DNA of 57,847 nt from an uncultured Alistipes sp. (GCA_900542505.1 UQNV01000009.1:1-57847), one strand, 5' to 3'; counted from the stretch's first letter, positions 24,117 to 33,136 are shown. Program-made: numbers and translations. The notes: a model not told the origin generated them from the letters alone.

Positions 24117-24152
24117 AAAAAAATCCGGAGGCCCCAGTCGGGGTCTCCGGAT
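24117..24152 (-). terminator. Terminator of fba
   Basis: A 13-bp stem (24123-24135 with 24140-24152, one G-T pair; arms begin ATCCGGAG and end CTCCGGAT), loop AGTC. Minus-strand tail TTTTTTT. It lies 24 bp after the fba stop. Confidence 0.92.
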
Positions 24153-24175
24153 ATCGTTTGCACGATGACCGTCGA

Positions 24176-25168
24176 TTAAGCCTTGCCGGCCGAACCGAGG
24201 ACGTTCTCGCACTTGTGCTTGTAGAGCTTCTTCAGCTCGTCGCGAGCCGGACCCAGGTACTTGCGGGGGTCGAACTCTGCGGGCTGGTCCACGAAAATCT
24301 GACGGATGGCGGCGGTCATTGCCAGACGGCCGTCCGAGTCGATGTTGATTTTGCAGACAGCGCTCTTGGCAGCCTCGCGCAGCTGCTCCTCGGGAATACC
24401 TACCGCATCCTTCAGCGCACCGCCGTGGGTGTTGATGATGTGGACATACTCCTGCGGAACGGACGACGAGCCGTGGAGCACGATGGGGAAGCCCGGGATA
24501 CGCTTCTCAATCTCCTTCAGGATATCGAAACGCAGGGGGGGCGGAACGAGGATGCCGTCGGCGTTGCGGGTGCACTGCTCGGGCTTGAACTTGTTGGCGC
24601 CGTGCGACGTACCAATCGAGATGGCCAGCGAGTCAACACCGGTCTTCGATACGAAGTCAACCACGTCGTTGGGGTCGGTGTAGTGCGAGTGCTCCGAAGC
24701 TACCTCGTCCTCCACGCCGGCCAGTACGCCCAGCTCACCCTCGACCGTTACGTCGAACTGGTGTGCATAGTCAACGACCTTCTTGGTCAGGGCGACGTTC
24801 TCCTCGTAGGGCAGCGACGAACCGTCAATCATCACCGACGAGAAGCCCATGTCGATGCAGCTCTTGCAGAGCTCGAACGAGTTGCCGTGGTCGAGGTGCA
24901 GCACGATGGGAATGTTCTTGCCCAGCTCCTTGGCATACTCAACAGCACCCTGCGCCATGTAGCGGAGCAGCGTCTGGTTGGCATACTTGCGGGCGCCCGA
25001 CGATACCTGCAGAATCACCGGCGACGAAGCCTCGACGCAAGCCTGGATGATGGCCTGCATCTGCTCCATGTTGTTGAAGTTGAACGCAGGAATCGCGTAA
25101 CCGCCTTCGATAGCCTTGGCAAACATCTCACGGGTGTTCACAAGGCCCAAATCTTTGTACGATACCAT
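24176..25168 (-). CDS. fba: Class II fructose-1,6-bisphosphate aldolase
   Basis: Zinc-dependent aldol cleavage of fructose 1,6-bisphosphate in glycolysis, and the reverse in gluconeogenesis. The 330-residue protein shows the class II motifs HLDHGNSFE (zinc histidine), VEGELGVLAGVEDE, ISIGTSHG and VLHGSSSVP. From ATG at 25168 it begins MVSYKDLGLVNTREMF. The 15-codon extension upstream is rejected because it approaches the promoter. Codon use looks more even and less GC-rich at third positions than in neighbours, as for a highly expressed gene. Confidence 0.96.
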   Translation of the reverse strand: MVSYKDLGLVNTREMFAKAIEGGYAIPAFNFNNMEQMQAIIQACVEASSPVILQVSSGARKYANQTLLRYMAQGAVEYAKELGKNIPIVLHLDHGNSFELCKSCIDMGFSSVMIDGSSLPYEENVALTKKVVDYAHQFDVTVEGELGVLAGVEDEVASEHSHYTDPNDVVDFVSKTGVDSLAISIGTSHGANKFKPEQCTRNADGILVPPPLRFDILKEIEKRIPGFPIVLHGSSSVPQEYVHIINTHGGALKDAVGIPEEQLREAAKSAVCKINIDSDGRLAMTAAIRQIFVDQPAEFDPRKYLGPARDELKKLYKHKCENVLGSAGKA

Positions 25169-25210
25169 AGTAATGAGTTTATGTGAATTGTGTAGTCTCA
25201 AAAACCGCCA

Positions 25211-25218
25211 CAAAGTTA
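25211..25218 (-). promoter_or_regulatory. -7 box of fba
   Basis: TAACTTTG on the minus strand, 42 nt upstream of the ATG. The upstream element is weak (TGTTTC-like at about the right distance). Confidence 0.7.
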
Positions 25219-25572
25219 GTAAATATTCTTAAGAAACAGAGCCTCCGGACAAAAAAATCGAGGCGGGCGGGAGCCGTTGCGGCGGCATGCGCCTCGTTGA
25301 TAACGTGGCGGCTGGCTCTCAGGCGGGTGCCGGTGCATGGCTCCGTCGCGTCGGGGCTGTGCCGGGTGGGGGCTCCGCCTGCGCGGCGGCGTGCGGCGGC
25401 GGGTGCGGCGGCGGGACGTTACGCGGGTGCGGGGATGCGGCGGTTATTAATATCGGTGCGGCGTGACGGGGCGTCCTCTCACGTGCCGTGCGGCATCGCG
25501 TGCGCGGAGGCTCCGGGGCCCGATGCGGGGCGCGTCCGGCCGGTTTGTGAAAAAAATAACAAACGGCCCGCT
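25219..25572. other. GC-rich spacer between fba and fumarase with a short dyad
   Basis: No gene is supported in this part of the 520-bp divergent gap. 25380-25430 is a run of GCGGCGGG-like repeats. At 25543-25548 and 25559-25564 GTTTGT and ACAAAC form a 6-10-6 inverted repeat around GAAAAAAATA, just upstream of the fumarase promoter; it could be an operator. Confidence 0.5.
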
Positions 25573-25576
25573 TTTG

Positions 25577-25608
25577 TTGCGTTTTTTCGATAGTTTTTTG
25601 TATTTTTG
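25577..25608 (+). promoter_or_regulatory. Promoter of the fumarase gene
   Basis: TTG at 25577-25579, a 21-nt spacer and TATTTTTG at 25601-25608. The leader to the ATG at 25689 is about 75 nt and contains ACAAACAATAACAAAC just before the start. Confidence 0.75.
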
Positions 25609-25688
25609 CGGTGGTTGAGCCGCCCTGCGCCAACGGCGGAACGGCTCCCGACCCCAAGCGTCAACAAACAATAACAAACATACGAACC

Positions 25689-27302
25689 ATGTCTGAATTC
25701 ATCTATCAGGAGCCGTTCCCCGTCGGGGAGGACAAAACCGAGTACCGTCTTTTGACGAAGGATTACGTGAAGGTTGTCGAGTGCGACGGCCGCAAGATGC
25801 TGAAGGTTGACCCCGCCGGCCTCGAACTGCTCTCGAAGGCCGCTTACAGCGACGTGTCGTTCTACCTGCGTGCGGCGCACCTCCAGAAGCTGCGCAACAT
25901 CCTCGACGACCCCGAGGCGACCGACAACGACAAGTTCGTGGCCTACACGATGCTGCTCAACCAGTGCGTGGCCGCCGAAGGCGAGCTGCCCACCTGCCAG
26001 GATACGGGTACGGCCATCTGCATCGCCCACAAGGGTGAGGACGTGTGGACCGGCGCCGACGATGCCGAGTGCATCGCCCGCGGTGTCTACGAGACCTACA
26101 AGGAGCGCAACCTCCGCTATTCGCAGGTGGTTCCCTTCACGATGACCGACGAGAAGAACTCGGGTACGAACCTCCCGGCGCAGATTGACATCTACGGCGG
26201 CAAGCCCGGCATGGAGTACGAATTCCTCTTCATCACCAAGGGCGGCGGCTCGGCCAACAAGACCTTCCTCTACCAGCAGACCAAGGCGCTGCTCAACGAG
26301 GAGTCGCTCACCAAGTTCATCAAGCAGCATATCTTCGACCTCGGTACGTCGGCCTGCCCGCCCTACCACCTGGCCATCTGCATCGGCGGCACGTCGGCCG
26401 AGATGTGCCTCTCGACCGTGAAGAAGGCCTCGGCAGGCTATCTGGACGAGCTTCCGACCTCGGGCAACGAGGGCGGCCGCTGCTTCCGTGACCTGGAGTG
26501 GGAGGAGAAGGTGCTGAAAATCTGCCGCGAGAGCGGTGTGGGCGCCCAGTTCGGCGGCAAGTACCTCGTGCACGACGTGCGCGTCATCCGCGCTCCGCGC
26601 CACGCCGCATCGTGCCCCGTGGCCATCGGCGTCAGCTGCTCGGCCGACCGCAACATCAAGGCGAAGATTACCCCCGAGGGCATCTTCCTCGAGCAGCTCG
26701 AGAAGAACCCCGCCCGCTTCCTCCCGAAGGAGGCTCCCGCCATGTCGCCGGCCGTGGACATCGACCTGGACGAGGGCATGGACAAGGTGCGCGAGATTCT
26801 GACCAAATACCCCATCAAGACGCGTCTGAACCTGCGCGGTACGCTCATCGTGGCGCGCGACATCGCCCACGCCCGCATCAAGCAGATGCTCGACGAAGGC
26901 AAGCCCATGCCCGAGTACTTCAAGAAGCACCCGGTCTACTATGCCGGTCCGGCCAAGACGCCGCAGGGCATGGCTTCGGGCTCGTTCGGCCCCACGACGG
27001 CCGGCCGCATGGACCCCTATGTGGACCTCTTCCAGAAGCACGGCGGTTCGATGGTGATGGTGGCCAAGGGCAACCGCTCGCAGGCTGTGACGGATGCCTG
27101 CAAGGCCAATGGCGGCTTCTATCTGGGCTCCATCGGCGGCCCGGCAGCCATCCTGGCCAAGAACTCCATCAAGTCGGTCGAGGTGGTTGACTTCCCCGAA
27201 CTGGGCATGGAGGCCGTGCGCAAGATTTACGTCGAGAACTTCCCCGCCTTCATCATCGTCGATGACAAGGGCAACGATTTTTTCGCCGATTTCAAGCACT
27301 AA
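25689..27302 (+). CDS. Class I (iron-sulfur) fumarate hydratase
   Basis: Reversible hydration of fumarate to malate using an oxygen-labile 4Fe-4S cluster; in Bacteroidales it runs toward fumarate for succinate formation. The 537-residue protein fuses the alpha and beta regions as in E. coli FumA/FumB. Cluster cysteines are likely those in [19 protein letters not shown] and [11 protein letters not shown]. The beta region has [20 protein letters not shown]. The start is ATG at 25689 ([10 protein letters not shown]); the 26-codon extension upstream is promoter and leader. Confidence 0.95.
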   Translation: MSEFIYQEPFPVGEDKTEYRLLTKDYVKVVECDGRKMLKVDPAGLELLSKAAYSDVSFYLRAAHLQKLRNILDDPEATDNDKFVAYTMLLNQCVAAEGELPTCQDTGTAICIAHKGEDVWTGADDAECIARGVYETYKERNLRYSQVVPFTMTDEKNSGTNLPAQIDIYGGKPGMEYEFLFITKGGGSANKTFLYQQTKALLNEESLTKFIKQHIFDLGTSACPPYHLAICIGGTSAEMCLSTVKKASAGYLDELPTSGNEGGRCFRDLEWEEKVLKICRESGVGAQFGGKYLVHDVRVIRAPRHAASCPVAIGVSCSADRNIKAKITPEGIFLEQLEKNPARFLPKEAPAMSPAVDIDLDEGMDKVREILTKYPIKTRLNLRGTLIVARDIAHARIKQMLDEGKPMPEYFKKHPVYYAGPAKTPQGMASGSFGPTTAGRMDPYVDLFQKHGGSMVMVAKGNRSQAVTDACKANGGFYLGSIGGPAAILAKNSIKSVEVVDFPELGMEAVRKIYVENFPAFIIVDDKGNDFFADFKH

Positions 27303-27374
27303 AATCCTTCGCCGGCGTATAATAACGGCGCCCGGACGCCGTTATGGATACGGAAAGCGAACGTATACGAATCG

Positions 27375-29246
27375 ATGAGAGCATTCTTTGCGAAAATATC
27401 CTTGACGGCACTCTTCGTGCTGGCGGTCTTCTCGGCGTTCGGCGCCGAGAAGGTCACTTTTGAGGCCCATGCTCCGTTGACGGTTGCCGTGGGCGAGGCC
27501 TTCCGTGTGGAGTTCTCGCTCAACGCCAAGCCCGACGAAAGCACCTTCTCGGCCCCTTCGTTCGAAGGGTTCGACGTGCTGGCGGGCCCGGCCGTTTCGA
27601 AGGGTCAGCGCATCTCGATTGTGAACGGCTCGATGGACAAGACCGTCGAGTACAAAATCACTTACGTGCTGCTGCCCCAGGCCGAGGGCAACGTCACCAT
27701 CGGCAGCGCCTCAATCGGTGTCGACGGTACGACCTATACGACCGAGCCCGTACCGGTGGAAATCGTCCGCGAAGCGGGCGGAGGCGCCTCCCCGGCGCAA
27801 CAGGGCGGTGGCGGCGGCCGGTCGGCCGACGACGAGGGTGTGGCCGACGCCCAGGGCCAGCTGGCCAAGGACGACGTGCTGCTGCGCGCCGAAGTGTCGC
27901 GCACGTCGGTCTACAAGGGTGAGCCGCTGCGGGTGAGCTTCAAGCTCTACACGCGGGTGCCCATCGTCGGTTCGCAGGGCGAGGCGTGGCCTTCGTTCAA
28001 CGGTTTCTGGGCCCAGGAGCTCGACGTCAATTCGTCGCCCCGAGCCGGCCGCGAGACGCTGGGCGGCAAGGTCTACAACGCCCAGGTGGTGCGCGAATAC
28101 CTGCTCTATCCCCAGCAGGCGGGCAAGCTGGTCATCGAACCGGCCGAGCTGACGCTGCTGGCCCAGGTGGTGGTGCAGAACAGCCGCAACATGGACCCCT
28201 TCTTCGGCGGAGGCCCCGACATCTACAACGTGCCCCGCAAGGTGGCCACGCAGCGCGTGACGGTCAACGTCAAGGAGCTGCCCGCAGGCGCGCCCGAGAG
28301 CTTCAGCGGCGCCGTGGGCAACTACACGATGGAGACGACGCTGCCCGAGGAGCATCTGGCCGCCAATTCGGCCGCAACCTATACGGTGAAAATCTCGGGT
28401 ACGGGCAACCTGACCTTCGTCCAGGCGCCCAAGCTCACGCTGCCTTCGTCGTTCGAACAGTACAACGTCAAGACGACCGAGTCGCTCAAGAGCTCCGTTG
28501 CCGGAACGTCGGGCTACCGTCAGTTCGAATACCCCTTCATCGCGCGAGCCGAGGGAACCTACGACATCGCGCCGGTGGAGTTCACCTACTTCAGTCCCGA
28601 GCGGATGCAGTACATGACGCTCCGCTCCAAGCCGCTGACGCTCGAGATAACGCCCGATGCCAAGGGCGGCGGCGATGCGGCGCTGGTCATGCAGGGGCGC
28701 GGCATGTCGAAGGAGGAGGTCCGTCTGCTGGGTCAGGACATCCGCTTCATCAAGCTGGGCGGGGCCGGGCTGCGGCCCATGCGGGCGCCGTTCCTCTTCA
28801 GCGCCGCCTACTGGGTGCTGCTGGTCGGCATCCTCGTACTCTTCGGCATGGCCTATGCGGCGCTGCGCAAGCAGATACGCGACTCGCAGAACGTCGCCCT
28901 GCTGCGCGGACGGCGTGCCAACAAGGTTGCCGTGCAGCGCTTCCGGGCCGCCAAGCGGTACATGACCGAACAGAACCGCCATGCCTTCTACGAGGAGATG
29001 CTGCGGGCGCTGTGGGGCTACATGGGTGACAAGTTCAACATCCCCGTGGCCAACCTTACGAAGGAGAACGTGCGCGAGGAGCTGCACAAGCGGGGTGTCC
29101 CGGCCGAGGATTCGCAGCGTTTCACGGCCATCATCACGCGGTGCGACGAGGCGCAGTATTCACCCGTCGAGTCGTCGCGCATGAGCGATGTCTATGCCGA
29201 GGGCGTCGACCTGATTTCGCACATCGAGTCGATAATCAAGCGATGA
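27375..29246 (+). CDS. batD: BatD (Bacteroides aerotolerance protein D)
   Basis: A 623-residue envelope protein of the aerotolerance (bat) set. A signal peptide (MRAFFAKISLTALFVLAVFSAFG) precedes Ig-like beta domains rich in KVTFEAHAPLTVAVGEAF and KGEPLRVSFKLYTR patterns. A GGG-rich linker lies near residue 135. A single membrane helix (YWVLLVGILVLFGMAYAAL, about 476-494) is followed by a helical cytoplasmic tail. It begins 72 bp after fumarase and overlaps or abuts batE. The usual partners moxR, batA, batB and batC are not here, so the set is split in this genome. Confidence 0.9.
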   Translation: MRAFFAKISLTALFVLAVFSAFGAEKVTFEAHAPLTVAVGEAFRVEFSLNAKPDESTFSAPSFEGFDVLAGPAVSKGQRISIVNGSMDKTVEYKITYVLLPQAEGNVTIGSASIGVDGTTYTTEPVPVEIVREAGGGASPAQQGGGGGRSADDEGVADAQGQLAKDDVLLRAEVSRTSVYKGEPLRVSFKLYTRVPIVGSQGEAWPSFNGFWAQELDVNSSPRAGRETLGGKVYNAQVVREYLLYPQQAGKLVIEPAELTLLAQVVVQNSRNMDPFFGGGPDIYNVPRKVATQRVTVNVKELPAGAPESFSGAVGNYTMETTLPEEHLAANSAATYTVKISGTGNLTFVQAPKLTLPSSFEQYNVKTTESLKSSVAGTSGYRQFEYPFIARAEGTYDIAPVEFTYFSPERMQYMTLRSKPLTLEITPDAKGGGDAALVMQGRGMSKEEVRLLGQDIRFIKLGGAGLRPMRAPFLFSAAYWVLLVGILVLFGMAYAALRKQIRDSQNVALLRGRRANKVAVQRFRAAKRYMTEQNRHAFYEEMLRALWGYMGDKFNIPVANLTKENVREELHKRGVPAEDSQRFTAIITRCDEAQYSPVESSRMSDVYAEGVDLISHIESIIKR

Positions 29247-29293
29247 GCAGCCGGCAGCTGCGGCGCAGAGCCGCGGCGCGGAACAAGGAAAAG

Positions 29294-30142
29294 ATGTTAG
29301 CAATGAGAAAATATTTGTTGTGCATGGCGCTGATGCTCGGCGTGGCAGGGTCGCTTCCGGCCCAGGAGCAGGCCGATTCGCTGGCCGGCGCTGCGGCTCC
29401 GCAGAGCCAGCCCGAGGCTGTGGCGGCGGATGCTGCCGCCGCGCTGACCGAGGCGCAGCTGTGGGACAAGGCCAATACGGCCTACATCAACTCCGACTAC
29501 CACAAGGCCATCGATGTCTATGAGCAGATTCTGGCCCGCGGGCTCGGCTCCGCAAAGCTCTACTACAACCTGGGCAACGCCTATTTCAAGGAGGAGCGTC
29601 TCGGCAAGGCGATTCTCAACTACAACCGTGCGCTGAGGCTTGCGCCCGGTAACGACGACATCCGCTACAACCTGGGTGTGGCCGAGGCGATGACCAAGGA
29701 CAACATCGAGGATATCCCCGAATTCTTCCTCGTCTCGTGGCTGCGTGCCGTGCGTCACACGATGGGGTGCACGTCGTGGAGCATACTCTCGCTCGTGGCG
29801 CTGCTCTGCATGCTGGGGCTCTTTCTGCTCTACCTGCTCTCGCAGCGGCTCTCGCTGCGCAAGGCGGGCTTCTACGGGACGCTCGTAGCCTTCCTGCTTT
29901 TCGTGGTGACGATGTGGTTCGCTGCGGCCGAGCGGCACGAAATCCTCGACGACTCGCAGGCCGTGGTGATGGCCTCGGCGGCAGCCGTGAAGAGCTCGCC
30001 CGACACCTCGTCGACCGACCTCTTCGTGCTCCACGAGGGGACGACGCTGACCATCACCGACCGGCTCGGAACCTGGTGCGAGGTGGTCATCGCCGACGGC
30101 AAGAAGGGGTGGCTCGAGAGCAGCAAAATCGGGGTCATCTGA
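29294..30142 (+). CDS. batE: BatE-like TPR and SH3 protein
   Basis: About 282 residues: a signal peptide (MRKYLLCMALMLGVAGSLPAQ), TPRs with LWDKANTAYINSDYHKAIDVY and LYYNLGNAYFKEERLGKAIL, two membrane helices around 165-225, and a C-terminal bacterial SH3 domain ending WCEVVIADGKKGWLESSKIG. This is the BatE plan. The start is uncertain: ATG at 29243 overlaps the batD stop as ATGA but adds a very basic 17-residue leader; ATG at 29294 or 29303 gives a normal signal peptide. Presumed partner of BatD. Confidence 0.85.
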   Translation: MLAMRKYLLCMALMLGVAGSLPAQEQADSLAGAAAPQSQPEAVAADAAAALTEAQLWDKANTAYINSDYHKAIDVYEQILARGLGSAKLYYNLGNAYFKEERLGKAILNYNRALRLAPGNDDIRYNLGVAEAMTKDNIEDIPEFFLVSWLRAVRHTMGCTSWSILSLVALLCMLGLFLLYLLSQRLSLRKAGFYGTLVAFLLFVVTMWFAAAERHEILDDSQAVVMASAAAVKSSPDTSSTDLFVLHEGTTLTITDRLGTWCEVVIADGKKGWLESSKIGVI

Positions 30143-30238
30143 CCTCGGAACCGGGCCTCGGCGGCGGACGGGTGACTCCCTCGCGGCGGACGGGGCCGGT
30201 GAACGGAATGTGGAATTTTTTAGAACGACGATAAGACT

Positions 30239-30835
30239 TTGTCCCGACTTCTTCAGGATGTCGTCGGCGAGCTGACGAAGTTGCCCGGAGTGGGGCGCCG
30301 CACGGCGTTGCGGCTGGCCATCCATATCCTGCGCATGGAGCCCGAATCGGTGGGCGACATGACGCGCAGCATCGACCGCTTCCGCAACGAGGTGAAGTAT
30401 TGTGCGCAGTGCAACAACCTCTCCGACGAGGAGATATGCCCCATCTGCGCCGACCGTGAGCGCGACCACTCGACCATCTGTGTCGTGGAACAGGTCGCCG
30501 ACGTGCTCTCGATTGAGAACACGCACCAGTACCGGGGGCTCTACCACGTCCTGGGCGGCGTGATTTCGCCCATGCAGGGCATCGCCCCCTCGGACCTGAA
30601 AATCGACCTGCTCGTCGACCGCATCGCCCGCGGCGGCGTCCGGGAGGTGATTCTGGCCATCTCGACCTCGGTCGAGGGCGAGACGACGCTCTTCTACCTG
30701 ATGAACCGCCTCAGGCAGTTCGAGGGGCTGAAGGTGACGGCCATTGCCCGGGGTATCGGCTTCGGCGACGAACTGGAGTACGTCGACGAACTGACCATCG
30801 CCCATGCGCTGATGAACCGCCGCGAGGTGGAGTAG
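30239..30835 (+). CDS. recR: Recombination protein RecR
   Basis: Forms the RecFOR mediator that loads RecA at gaps. The 198-residue protein has the helix-hairpin-helix KLPGVGRRTALRLA, the zinc finger YCAQCNNLSDEEICPIC (two CxxC), and a TOPRIM domain with ICVVEQVADVLSIE and a terminal RGIGFGDELEYVD. No in-frame ATG exists before the domain: an in-frame TAG lies at 30221 and the first start-like codon is TTG at 30239, which is used here. recF is also in the window (41386). Confidence 0.93.
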   Translation: MSRLLQDVVGELTKLPGVGRRTALRLAIHILRMEPESVGDMTRSIDRFRNEVKYCAQCNNLSDEEICPICADRERDHSTICVVEQVADVLSIENTHQYRGLYHVLGGVISPMQGIAPSDLKIDLLVDRIARGGVREVILAISTSVEGETTLFYLMNRLRQFEGLKVTAIARGIGFGDELEYVDELTIAHALMNRREVE

Positions 30836-30920
30836 CCTCCGGGAGTCCGGGCCGCCGTGCGGAGAACGCCGTGCGGAGTGCGGACAGAGCGCGGTGCGGG
30901 GCGTCGGACGGCAGGCCGCG

Positions 30921-30989
30921 GCTGCGGAATCGGACGAGTGGCCCGTGGAACCGGGAGAGCAGCTGCGGAACTGGCCGAGCGGCCCGTGG
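30921..30989. repeat. 28-bp imperfect direct repeat
   Basis: 30921-30948 and 30962-30989 match at 24 of 28 positions (both start GCTGCGGAA and end GGCCCGTGG). They sit in the 314-bp recR to malate dehydrogenase gap (30836-31149), which otherwise holds GC-rich sequence and an AT-rich palindrome near its end. Confidence 0.8.
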
Positions 30990-31090
30990 CGGTACGGAAA
31001 ACCTCGGGTCAATATCCCGGGATTCTGTCCGATGCGGCTCCGATGCGGGCGAAGCCCTGCGGCGTAGCGGAAAGGAACGGAAAAGGAACG

Positions 31091-31108
31091 ACGTATAAGG
31101 ATATACGT
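31091..31108. promoter_or_regulatory. Palindrome upstream of the second malate dehydrogenase
   Basis: ACGTATA-AGGA-TATACGT is a perfect 7-4-7 inverted repeat about 42 nt before the ATG, in an AT-rich patch. It could be an operator or a leader hairpin. No canonical TAnnTTTG box is seen nearby. Confidence 0.5.
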
Positions 31109-31149
31109 TACAAGTTATACAAGTGTTCAACTTTTAAAACAGAACGATT

Positions 31150-32148
31150 ATGGAATTTCTGACGAACGAGAAACTGACCATCGTCGGCGCAGCCGGCATG
31201 ATTGGTTCGAACATGGCCCAGACGGCGCTGATGATGCGTCTTACGCCGAACATTTGCCTCTACGACCCCTTCGGCCCCGCACTCGAGGGTGTTGCCGAGG
31301 AGCTCTACCACTGCGCTTTCGAGGGTGCCAACATCACCTGGACGACCGACGTGAAGGAGGCTCTGACGGGCGCTTCGTACGTCGTATCGTCGGGTGGCGC
31401 CGCCCGTAAGGCTGGCATGACCCGCGAGGACCTGCTCAAGGGCAACGCCCAGATTGCCGAGGAGTTCGGTAAGAACCTCAAGGCTTACTGCCCCGATGTG
31501 AAGCATGTGGTCGTAATCTTCAACCCGGCCGATATTACCGGTCTGATTACGCTGATTTACAGCGGTCTGAAGCCCTCGCAGGTGACGACCCTCGCAGCCC
31601 TCGACTCGACGCGTCTGCGTTCGGAGCTGGCCAAGTACTTCAAGATTTCGCCCGACGAGGTGAAGAACTGCCGTACGTACGGCGGTCACGGCGAGCAGAT
31701 GGCCGTATTCGCCTCGACGACGATGGTTGCCGGCAAGCCGCTGTCGGAGCTCATCGGCACGCAGATGCCCCAGGCCGACTGGGAGGCTCTGCAGCAGCGT
31801 GTAATCCAAGGTGGCAAGAACATCATCGACCTGCGCGGCCGCTCGTCGTTCCAGAGCCCGGCCTATGTCTCGATTTGCATGATTGCCGCCGCCATGGGTG
31901 GCAAACCCTTCGAGTATCCGGTCGGAACCTATGTACACAACGGCGAGTTCAACCACATCCTCATGGCCATGGAGACCGAAATCACGAAGGACGGTGCCCA
32001 CTACAAGGATGTCAAGGGTACGCCCGAGGAGCACAAGAAGCTCCAGGAGAGCTACGAGCACCTCTGCAAGCTGCGTGACGAGGTGATTGAGATGGGTGTG
32101 CTGCCCGCCATCGACAAGTGGGGCGAGCTGAACCCGAACCTGAAGTAA
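31150..32148 (+). CDS. Malate dehydrogenase, second type
   Basis: A 332-residue NAD-linked dehydrogenase of the lactate/malate family. It has the nucleotide motif GAAGMIGSN, malate-type arginines in GGAARKAGMTREDL, an NPADITG segment and the catalytic histidine in YGGHGEQMAVF. It is clearly different from the gene at 5459, with a longer C-terminal region and different loops. Bacteroides genomes carry the same second type as far as I recall, annotated malate dehydrogenase. Codon use is even, suggesting high expression. Substrate by annotation transfer only. Confidence 0.88.
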   Translation: MEFLTNEKLTIVGAAGMIGSNMAQTALMMRLTPNICLYDPFGPALEGVAEELYHCAFEGANITWTTDVKEALTGASYVVSSGGAARKAGMTREDLLKGNAQIAEEFGKNLKAYCPDVKHVVVIFNPADITGLITLIYSGLKPSQVTTLAALDSTRLRSELAKYFKISPDEVKNCRTYGGHGEQMAVFASTTMVAGKPLSELIGTQMPQADWEALQQRVIQGGKNIIDLRGRSSFQSPAYVSICMIAAAMGGKPFEYPVGTYVHNGEFNHILMAMETEITKDGAHYKDVKGTPEEHKKLQESYEHLCKLRDEVIEMGVLPAIDKWGELNPNLK

Positions 32149-32183
32149 TCCCTTCGTTGCGAAGGGCCCTTCGGGGCAAAAGC

Positions 32184-32219
32184 AGAGCCGGTTTCCCTTG
32201 CGGGAAGCCGGCTCTTTTC
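32184..32219 (+). terminator. Terminator of the second malate dehydrogenase
   Basis: A 14-bp stem (32184-32197 with 32202-32215, one G-T pair; arms start AGAGCCGG and end CCGGCTCT), loop TTGC, then TTT. Confidence 0.88.
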
Positions 32220-32477
32220 GTCGATGGGGCTCCGTTGGCGGAGGGGAAGGGTGCCGCCGCGTATTTTTCGGGGCCCGGGACATGAGCCCGGAACGTGCCC
32301 CGGCGCGTGGCCCCGGAACGCGGTCTTGGAGTGCCTCCCCGGAACGTGGCCCCGGCATGCGGCTCCGGAACGCCTCGGCGGGTCGCTGCACCGGGGTAAC
32401 GGGGCGGAATGCAGCATCGAAACGCTGCGGGGGGGGCGGGGCGCTGCGGCTTGCGGTGAGGTGCGGGACGGATACGG
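32220..32477. other. GC-rich spacer with CCGGAAC-type repeats
   Basis: No gene is supported. 32270-32380 has several irregular copies of a GGCCCCGGAACG-like word (for example at about 32310 and 32350), the same style as other gaps in this contig. The open frames crossing it are shadows. Confidence 0.5.
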
Positions 32478-32517
32478 CAAGGGGCGCAGCGGGGCGTGTG
32501 GCCCCGTGCGCCCCTTG
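32478..32517 (-). terminator. Long hairpin after the META-domain gene
   Basis: CAAGGGGCGCA (32478-32488) pairs with TGCGCCCCTTG (32507-32517), and inside it GGGGC pairs with GCCCC. It lies 15 bp beyond the stop. No strong T-tail follows on the minus strand. Confidence 0.5.
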
Positions 32518-32532
32518 CATGTGGCGTGCGGC

Positions 32533-32970
32533 TCAGGGCTTGGCCTGGAAGACCGCTATCAGGTCGCCGTTCGAGAGCAGCAACAGCATCGGACCGTCCA
32601 TCTCGTAATGGGTGGTCGACTCGATGGCTGCGGTGAAGGCCGCCTCGTCCGCTCCGTCGGGACAGGCCATCCGCGTCGAGGCGAGCGGCGAGATGGTCAG
32701 CGCACGGCGCTCGCCCAGCGTGTAGCTTCCCGTTAGGTGGTTGCAGGCGCCGACTCCGGCCACGCGGTTGTCCTCGGCCAGGAAGTTGAGCGTGAATCTC
32801 CCCTCGACGGGCTGTATATGGCGGCCTCCCAGCTGGATGAGCTGCCATTCGGTCCCCACGAGCGGCCGTTGCGTGCGGCGCTGGTAGGAGCGGCAGGGGC
32901 AGCAGCCTGCCGAGGCGAAGAGCAGCAGCAGGAGCGTTGCGATGACGGATTGGGTGGTGAACTTTTTCAT
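32533..32970 (-). CDS. META-domain (HslJ-like) lipoprotein
   Basis: A 145-residue exported protein. A signal peptide with the lipobox FASAGC (cysteine near 23) is followed by one META domain: LVGTEWQLIQLGG, then NRVAGVGACNHLTGSYTL and AIESTTHYEMDGPMLLLLS. The family (HslJ, and heat-inducible or novobiocin-resistance proteins in enterics) has no settled function. The start at 32970 fits the lipoprotein signal; the 63-codon longer frame crosses the promoter. Divergent from ridA. Confidence 0.85.
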   Translation of the reverse strand: MKKFTTQSVIATLLLLLFASAGCCPCRSYQRRTQRPLVGTEWQLIQLGGRHIQPVEGRFTLNFLAEDNRVAGVGACNHLTGSYTLGERRALTISPLASTRMACPDGADEAAFTAAIESTTHYEMDGPMLLLLSNGDLIAVFQAKP

Positions 32971-32999
32971 GGCTTGTGACGTTTTGGTCGTTCGGACCG

Positions 33000-33030
33000 T
33001 AAAGATACGACATGTTCGGCTGACGGTCAA
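33000..33030 (-). promoter_or_regulatory. Promoter of the META-domain gene
   Basis: Minus strand: TTG (plus-strand caa 33028-33030), a 20-nt spacer, TATCTTTA (plus-strand 33000-33007). Confidence 0.75.
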
Positions 33031-33105
33031 GTCCCGGGGGCGATAAATCGACCCCGGCAGCCTGCACCGCGATGCGGATTTCCCCGGCTTCGGCCGTCGC
33101 GAGGG

Positions 33106-33136
33106 TTGTAAATGAGCGGGCGATTCCGTATCTTTG
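33106..33136 (+). promoter_or_regulatory. Promoter of ridA
   Basis: TTG at 33106-33108, a 20-nt spacer and TATCTTTG at 33129-33136. The ATG follows 22 nt later, which rules out the 8-codon N-terminal extension. Confidence 0.85.
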
